Shown in pieces: positions 6,472 through 9,923 of a stretch of 9,923 nt of DNA. The notes below the pieces were generated by a model. The model did not search any database and had not been told where the DNA came from. It worked only from the letters and a program-made list of their open reading frames with translations. Origin of the DNA: an uncultured Oscillospiraceae bacterium (GTDB lineage Bacteria; Bacillota; Clostridia; Oscillospirales; Oscillospiraceae); contig CAKTPV010000040.1 in NCBI GenBank assembly GCA_934591815.1, positions 1 to 9,923 of the forward strand. The letters run 5' to 3'. The stretch's first letter is position 1, and each line of letters begins with the position of its first letter. A program made the position numbers and the translations under genes.

Positions 6472-7149
6472 CTATTCGTCCAGTCCCGTCTCCGGGACAG
6501 TGATGCGGGGTGTGATGCGCAGCAGCGGCAGGCCGGTGTGAGGCCGCACCTGTTCATACAGGGTATCCGGCACAGCGGCGGCCTCCACGGCGACGTAGGG
6601 CGTCAGCAGGGCGAGACCCTGCGCCAGCCCGTCCAGATACTCCTCCGCCGTGGTGTCCCGCCCCAGATTGGGGTTCAGCAGGAACCGGGGCGTCCGCAGG
6701 CGGGAGGCGTGCAGCACGGCGCTGAGCGTGCCGCCGATGTGCGCCGCCGTCCCCGACCACGGCCGGTAGGGGTTTACCACGAAGTATACGGCGGCGGTGC
6801 GCAGCAGGTGGGCACAGCCGCCGATCAGCTTCGCGCCGGCAGCGCCGCCGCCTACGTCCAGCAGAACGACGGCGCTCTCGTCCATCAGCAGCGGGAGAAG
6901 TCCTCCCACCTGCGTGGGTACGTCGGCGTACTGCTCCGCAAAATGGACGGTGACGCCGCCCGCCTCCAGCAGCGCCGCCGCGTCCCGGGCGCGCATCAGG
7001 GGCTTTGTCTGGTCCAGATCGAAGAAATGGACAGCGTTGCCCTGCGCCGCCAGCACCAGCGCCAGCTGCATGGCGATCTCCGACTTGCCGCAGCCCGCCT
7101 CCCCTAAAAAGACCAGCTTCCGCGCCTGCGGCAGAAAGTTCCCGCTCAT
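6472..7149 (-). CDS. P-loop ATPase of unknown function in the buk-vor operon (225 aa)
   Basis: This is a soluble nucleotide-binding protein that I cannot assign to a named family. Walker A is GEAGCGKS at 16-23. A DLDQTKP stretch (44-50), in the place of a switch or second Walker-type aspartate, and Walker B VVLLDVGGG at 94-102 point to the SIMIBI/MinD-CobQ class. The deviant lysine of true MinD/ParA (KGGxxGKS) is absent. NPYRP (126-130) and NPNLG (159-163) may be nucleotide-contacting loops. There is no CXXC pair as in Mrp/Nbp35 carriers, no membrane segment and no DNA-binding domain. The start at 7149 overlaps the buk TGA (ATGA); only a weak ribosome binding site precedes it, so it is probably coupled to buk. 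Co-transcription suggests a role in assembling or regulating Vor, but this is inference. Confidence 0.88.
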   Translation of the reverse strand: MSGNFLPQARKLVFLGEAGCGKSEIAMQLALVLAAQGNAVHFFDLDQTKPLMRARDAAALLEAGGVTVHFAEQYADVPTQVGGLLPLLMDESAVVLLDVGGGAAGAKLIGGCAHLLRTAAVYFVVNPYRPWSGTAAHIGGTLSAVLHASRLRTPRFLLNPNLGRDTTAEEYLDGLAQGLALLTPYVAVEAAAVPDTLYEQVRPHTGLPLLRITPRITVPETGLDE

Positions 7150-8231
7150 GCCTGTGTCGCGGGGAGCGCAAACTGCTTCGGGCGCTCCTGCCCTTCCAGC
7201 ACGCGGCACGCGCCGGCGGCCAGCGCCTCCAGCTCGAATTCGCCCGCCATGATCTCCACCGGCGCGATGAAGGACAGCTTCCTCGTCAGATACGCGGCCA
7301 CATACTTGGAGTGGGCGATGCCGCCGGTGAGGATGATCCGGTCCACCTGCCCGTCCGCGGCGGCGGCCAGACCGCCGATGGCGCGGGCGGCGCTGTACAG
7401 CATCCCGTCGTAGACCAGCTTGGCCTGTGCGTCGCCGTCGGCAATGCGCTTTTCCACCTCCCGGGCGTCGGCGGTGCCCAGATACGCCACAAGGCCGCCC
7501 TTGCCCCGGATGAAGTCCATCATCTCTTTCTCCGTATACTTGCCGGAGTAGCACAGGCGCACCACCGGCTGAAGGCTGGCGCCGCCGAAACGCTCCGGCG
7601 CGAACATCCACTCGTCGTCCCGGACGCCGTCCACCATTTTGCCGCCGATGAACAGGCGGGCGGAGGCGCCGCCGCCCAGATGCAGCACGATGAGGCGGCA
7701 GTCCTCCAGCGGCTTGTGCAGCACCTCCTCGGCGCAGCGCCGCGCCATGGCGCGGCAGTTCAGGGCGTGACCCAGCATGGTGCGCCGGATCTCCGGCAGG
7801 CCGGTGATACGGGCCTCCTCCGTCATCTCGTCCACCGAGACGGGGTCGCAGATAAAGGCGGGGATGTGCAGGGGCTGCGCCAGCGCCAGCGCCAGCACAC
7901 AGCCCAGATTGGAGGCGTGCGCCGCGTGCTTGATGGTGTACATATAGTCCACCATGCGCTGCTCCACCAGATAGGTGCCGGACTCGCAGGGGGGCAGCTG
8001 CCCGCCACGGGCGCAGATACCGTCCAGCTGCGCCATGTCGAAATCGTGGGCGGCCAGCGCCCGCTCGATGACGGCGCGTCGGAAGTCCACCTGCTCCATG
8101 ACCCAGTGGAAGGGCGCCAGCTCCTCCCGGCTGTGGCGCAGCGTCTCGTCAAAGACCTTCTCCGCCCCGCGGAACACTGCGATCTTGGTGGAGGTGGAGC
8201 CGGGGTTGATGACCAGAATGCATTTGCTCAT
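7146..8231 (-). CDS. buk: Butyrate kinase family protein (361 aa), divergent
   Basis: This acetate/butyrate kinase family enzyme would convert butyryl- or branched acyl-phosphate plus ADP to the free acid plus ATP. Visible motifs are the N-terminal INPGSTSTKIAVF (8-20), HLGGGAS (184-190) and the C-terminal LTGGIAHSKYVAAYL (301-315). Length is as expected. The usual GPFSPERxGxLP segment reads WMFAPERFGGASL (208-220), so the loop is altered. The ATG at 8231 fits the family start, but no ribosome binding site is close to it; the nearest, AGGAAAGG, drives a 9-codon leader ORF whose stop overlaps this ATG. First main gene of the operon with the P-loop ATPase and vor. No phosphotransbutyrylase gene is present in the window. 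Likely substrate: isobutyryl- or isovaleryl-phosphate (inference). Confidence 0.93.
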   Translation of the reverse strand: MSKCILVINPGSTSTKIAVFRGAEKVFDETLRHSREELAPFHWVMEQVDFRRAVIERALAAHDFDMAQLDGICARGGQLPPCESGTYLVEQRMVDYMYTIKHAAHASNLGCVLALALAQPLHIPAFICDPVSVDEMTEEARITGLPEIRRTMLGHALNCRAMARRCAEEVLHKPLEDCRLIVLHLGGGASARLFIGGKMVDGVRDDEWMFAPERFGGASLQPVVRLCYSGKYTEKEMMDFIRGKGGLVAYLGTADAREVEKRIADGDAQAKLVYDGMLYSAARAIGGLAAAADGQVDRIILTGGIAHSKYVAAYLTRKLSFIAPVEIMAGEFELEALAAGACRVLEGQERPKQFALPATQA

Positions 8232-8257
8232 AGCTGTATCGGCCGGACGCGGGGCAT
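8228..8257 (-). CDS. Possible 9-codon leader ORF coupled to buk (MPRVRPIQL)
   Basis: An ATG at 8257 lies 6 nt after AGGAAAGGAG, the only good ribosome binding site upstream of buk. The frame reads nine codons and ends in TGA at 8230-8228, which overlaps the buk ATG as ATGA. No in-frame ATG, GTG or TTG of buk lies between this ribosome binding site and 8231. The simplest reading is that ribosomes load at the leader and reinitiate on buk. The leader also contains a 6-bp inverted repeat (GCCGGA/TCCGGC). No codon bias suggests classic amino-acid attenuation. Confidence 0.45.
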   Translation of the reverse strand: MPRVRPIQL

Positions 8258-8323
8258 CCGGCGCTCCTTTCCTGCAATATTTCATCGGCAGGGACATTTG
8301 CCGGTGGGCGCGTGTTTTGTTAT

Positions 8324-8352
8324 AGTATAAAAGACCTGCCGCTCCCGCGCAA
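8324..8352 (-). promoter_or_regulatory. Probable promoter of the buk-vor operon
   Basis: On the minus strand TATACT (8329-8324, 5 of 6 matches to the -10) is preceded at 17 bp by TTGCGC (8352-8347), a weak -35. The -35 lies in a 6-bp inverted repeat TCCCGC/GCGGGA (8343-8358, GCAA between) that could be an operator or a chance hairpin. Expected start is near 8317, about 85 nt before buk. Confidence 0.5.
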
Positions 8353-8404
8353 GCGGGAATCACTTCGCGGACCACGAAATTTCTGCGGAAAAATCCTGCG
8401 GCGG

Positions 8405-8431
8405 TGAAACATTTTGCCGTTCCTATGTGTA
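8405..8431 (+). promoter_or_regulatory. ECF-type promoter ahead of the sigma factor gene (probable autoregulation)
   Basis: TGAAACATTTT (8405-8415) matches the -35 of ECF sigma factors of the SigW/SigM group, which have a TGAAAC core and a T-rich run after it. TGTA at 8428-8431, after a 17-bp spacer, approximates their CGTA -10. Transcription would begin near 8437, with a leader of about 37 nt before the sigma ATG. ECF genes often transcribe themselves from such sites. Confidence 0.5.
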
Positions 8432-8473
8432 TTCCCATTGAAGGGCCTTTTCAAAACACAAGGAGATCGATCT

Positions 8474-8950
8474 ATGACAGAGCAACAGTTTTCCCCTCTG
8501 GCAGAGCGATATATGGATACGGTGTTCCGGGTGGCGTACAGCTATCTGCGCTCCCCCGCCGACGCCGACGATGTGACCCAGGACGTGCTGCTGCAGCTGT
8601 ACAAAACGGACAAGGCGTTCGATGACGACGCCCATGTGAAGAACTGGCTGATCCGCGTCACGGTCAATCGATGCAAGAATGTGCTGCGCGCCCCGTGGCA
8701 CAGGACGGAGGACATCGCCGACTACGAAAACAGTCTGTCCTTCGAGGAGCCCCAGTGCCACGAGCTGTTTGACGCGGTGATGGCGCTGGACAGGCGCTAC
8801 CGGGTGCCGGTGCTGCTGTACTACTATGAGGGCTATCGCCAGAAGGAGATCGCCGGACTGCTGGACATACCGGAGGAAACGGTGCGTACCCGGCTGGCCC
8901 GGGCCAGAGAAAAGCTGAAGCACATTTTATCGGAGGTGCCGCAGACATGA
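8474..8950 (+). CDS. ECF-type RNA polymerase sigma factor (158 aa)
   Basis: This alternative sigma factor directs RNA polymerase to a small regulon. Sigma region 2 spans about residues 7-75, with the core-binding DADDVTQDVLLQLYK at 30-44 and a DNA-melting/-10 recognition part around NWLIRVTVNRCKN. Region 4 spans 101-152, with the helix-turn-helix RQKEIAGLLDIPEETVRTRLARAREKL at 122-148. Region 3 is absent, as in all ECF members. The ATG at 8474 has AAGGAG 8 nt upstream; an upstream in-frame ATG at 8414 is rejected because it would place coding sequence over the promoter-like site. The stop overlaps the start of the membrane partner (ATGA). It is transcribed divergently from buk. The regulon is unknown, but its own promoter is a likely member. 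Confidence 0.95.
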   Translation: MTEQQFSPLAERYMDTVFRVAYSYLRSPADADDVTQDVLLQLYKTDKAFDDDAHVKNWLIRVTVNRCKNVLRAPWHRTEDIADYENSLSFEEPQCHELFDAVMALDRRYRVPVLLYYYEGYRQKEIAGLLDIPEETVRTRLARAREKLKHILSEVPQT

Positions 8951-9923
8951 CAGAGCATGAACTTTTCCAGAAGACCTTCTCCACGCTGCACGCCTCCCCC
9001 GACACACTGATGGAGGTTCAGAAGACCATGGAGAACAGCAAAAAGACCCATCGTACCCTGCGCAGGGGCGTGGTGATCGCCATTGCCGCCGCCCTGACGC
9101 TGACGGTGGCCGCAGCCACCGGGGTGGTAACGCTTATCAAGGCAAACGTGTCCCATGCCGACAAGGTGGACGACACCACCTACCACGCCTTTACCGACGA
9201 TATGGACGCCTCCACCCCCACGGTGGAGGGCAACTCCGGTGAGCTCATCACTCTGCCGGACATGGAGCGCATCCCCGGCGACCGGGATACCGTACAGCGT
9301 CTGGTGGGCGATTACCTCAGCAAGCTGGACGCCGAGCTCACCGTAGGCAGCACCACTATCACACTGGAGACGTTCCTTGTCGACGAGAGCGGCTGCGGCA
9401 TTCTGACCTACACCGTGGACGATCCCGAAGGCGTATCCTACGAGGACGCCGGCTACGGCGAGGTGTACAGCCTGCCTTTGCAGCCCCGTATGTACCTGCG
9501 CTCCCCCGACTACCAGCAGGGCGGCAGCATCAATGTCAAGCTCCACGTGGACAAGACCACCAGCACCGCCACCCATCTGGACGTGGTGGCCTACTTTGCC
9601 GCCGGTGAGACGTATCAGAAGGGCGACAACTTCTACTTCACCGTTTACGATGGCGGCGAGGGCCGGGAGCCCTACGCCGTGGCCATCCAGCCCCGCACCT
9701 ACGCCCCTGTCCGGACGCTGACCGCCGCCGATGGCGAGGTGGCCCGCATCTCCGCCGTGGGCATCACCATGGGCAACGCCTCCCCCGACCGGGAGTTGAC
9801 CGTGCAGGAGCTGACGCTGCACTATGCAGACGGCACCTCCTATGCGGTGACCAGCGAGAGCCAGAACCTGATGAACTGGGTGCTGGGCTACATCTACGGC
9901 GACGGCGAGACCGCCCCCTTCGC
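8947..9923 (+). CDS. Membrane-anchored anti-sigma-factor-like protein (DUF4179-like), partial
   Basis: The frame opens at the ATG overlapping the sigma stop codon and stays open for 325 codons to the window edge, so the C-terminus is missing. Residues 1-40 are cytoplasmic and hydrophilic: HASPDTLMEVQKTMENSKK (15-33) is like the short N-terminal segment of Firmicute ECF anti-sigma proteins. One membrane segment follows (41-63, GVVIAIAAALTLTVAAATGVVTL), then at least 260 extracytoplasmic residues rich in beta-type sequence. There is no HxxxCxxC zinc anti-sigma motif. The likely role is to hold the sigma factor at the membrane until an envelope signal arrives. The family assignment is by pattern and operon position; an unrelated surface protein is possible but less likely. 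Confidence 0.82.
   Translation, partial: MTEHELFQKTFSTLHASPDTLMEVQKTMENSKKTHRTLRRGVVIAIAAALTLTVAAATGVVTLIKANVSHADKVDDTTYHAFTDDMDASTPTVEGNSGELITLPDMERIPGDRDTVQRLVGDYLSKLDAELTVGSTTITLETFLVDESGCGILTYTVDDPEGVSYEDAGYGEVYSLPLQPRMYLRSPDYQQGGSINVKLHVDKTTSTATHLDVVAYFAAGETYQKGDNFYFTVYDGGEGREPYAVAIQPRTYAPVRTLTAADGEVARISAVGITMGNASPDRELTVQELTLHYADGTSYAVTSESQNLMNWVLGYIYGDGETAPF

Noticed and set aside
5251..7107. A 618-codon open frame on the plus strand opposite vorB, vorD and the P-loop ATPase gene
   Set aside because: It is antisense to clearly conserved genes, has low-complexity His/Gly/Ala/Gln-rich sequence, and has no family motif. Long shadow frames are expected in GC-rich DNA.
7150..7611. N-terminal extension of the P-loop ATPase frame to 7611
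   Set aside because: It runs wholly inside buk in another frame and is Arg-rich and motif-free. The ATG at 7149 is just before the P-loop and overlaps the buk stop.
8232..8438. N-terminal extension of butyrate kinase (starts at 8285, 8297 or 8438)
   Set aside because: None has a ribosome binding site, and the family begins right before the INPGSTSTK motif. The region contains the likely promoter and leader.
8833..9822. A 329-codon minus-strand frame opposite the anti-sigma-like gene
   Set aside because: It is Gly/His/Val-rich without recognisable domains and antisense to a frame that continues from the sigma gene with a clear membrane segment.

Overview
The window is GC-rich, has strong AGGAGG-type ribosome binding sites and shows many 4-bp ATGA start/stop overlaps. 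It carries a ferredoxin-dependent branched-chain 2-oxoacid oxidoreductase next to a butyrate kinase, a YtrA-type GntR/ABC cassette and an ECF sigma/anti-sigma pair. Together these suggest an anaerobic, amino-acid-fermenting, GC-rich Firmicute, most likely an Oscillospiraceae-type gut clostridium (Flavonifractor/Oscillibacter-like). That assignment is inference from gene content and style; no taxonomic marker gene is present.

Layout: (1) 1-3546, minus strand: a self-regulated export cassette reading right to left, with a short GntR/YtrA-type repressor, an ABC ATPase, a large ABC-2-like permease with a soluble C-terminal domain, and an exported protein cut by the window edge. All four genes overlap their neighbours. 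A TTGACA-17-TATTTT promoter and a perfect 10-bp dyad lie just upstream of the repressor. (2) 3562-3850: a perfect 16-bp hairpin followed by T6 on the plus strand, then a small single-cluster ferredoxin gene on the plus strand. (3) 3864-8352, minus strand: a six-gene fermentation operon, in order of transcription buk (butyrate kinase family), an unidentified P-loop ATPase, vorD (2x[4Fe-4S] ferredoxin), vorB (alpha), vorA (beta, TPP) and vorC (gamma). A promoter and a 9-codon leader ORF precede buk; the leader stop overlaps the buk start. (4) 8405-9923, plus strand: an ECF-type promoter, an ECF sigma factor, and its translationally coupled membrane partner (anti-sigma/DUF4179-like), cut by the right edge.

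How the genes may work together: the Vor complex oxidatively decarboxylates branched-chain 2-oxoacids (for example 2-oxoisovalerate) to acyl-CoA and reduces ferredoxin. Butyrate kinase would convert the acyl-phosphate to the free acid with ATP formation. The phosphotransacylase (Ptb) that should link the two is not in the window. The nearby single-cluster ferredoxin could carry the electrons. The P-loop ATPase between buk and vorD is the least explained member of the operon and the best candidate for new biology here. The GntR/ABC cassette and the sigma/anti-sigma pair look like independent envelope or stress-response modules on either side.

No rRNA, tRNA, CRISPR array, insertion sequence or phage gene was seen. 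No gene-free stretch exceeds 300 bases; the two longest (3460-3661 and 8258-8473) hold the regulatory sites described.
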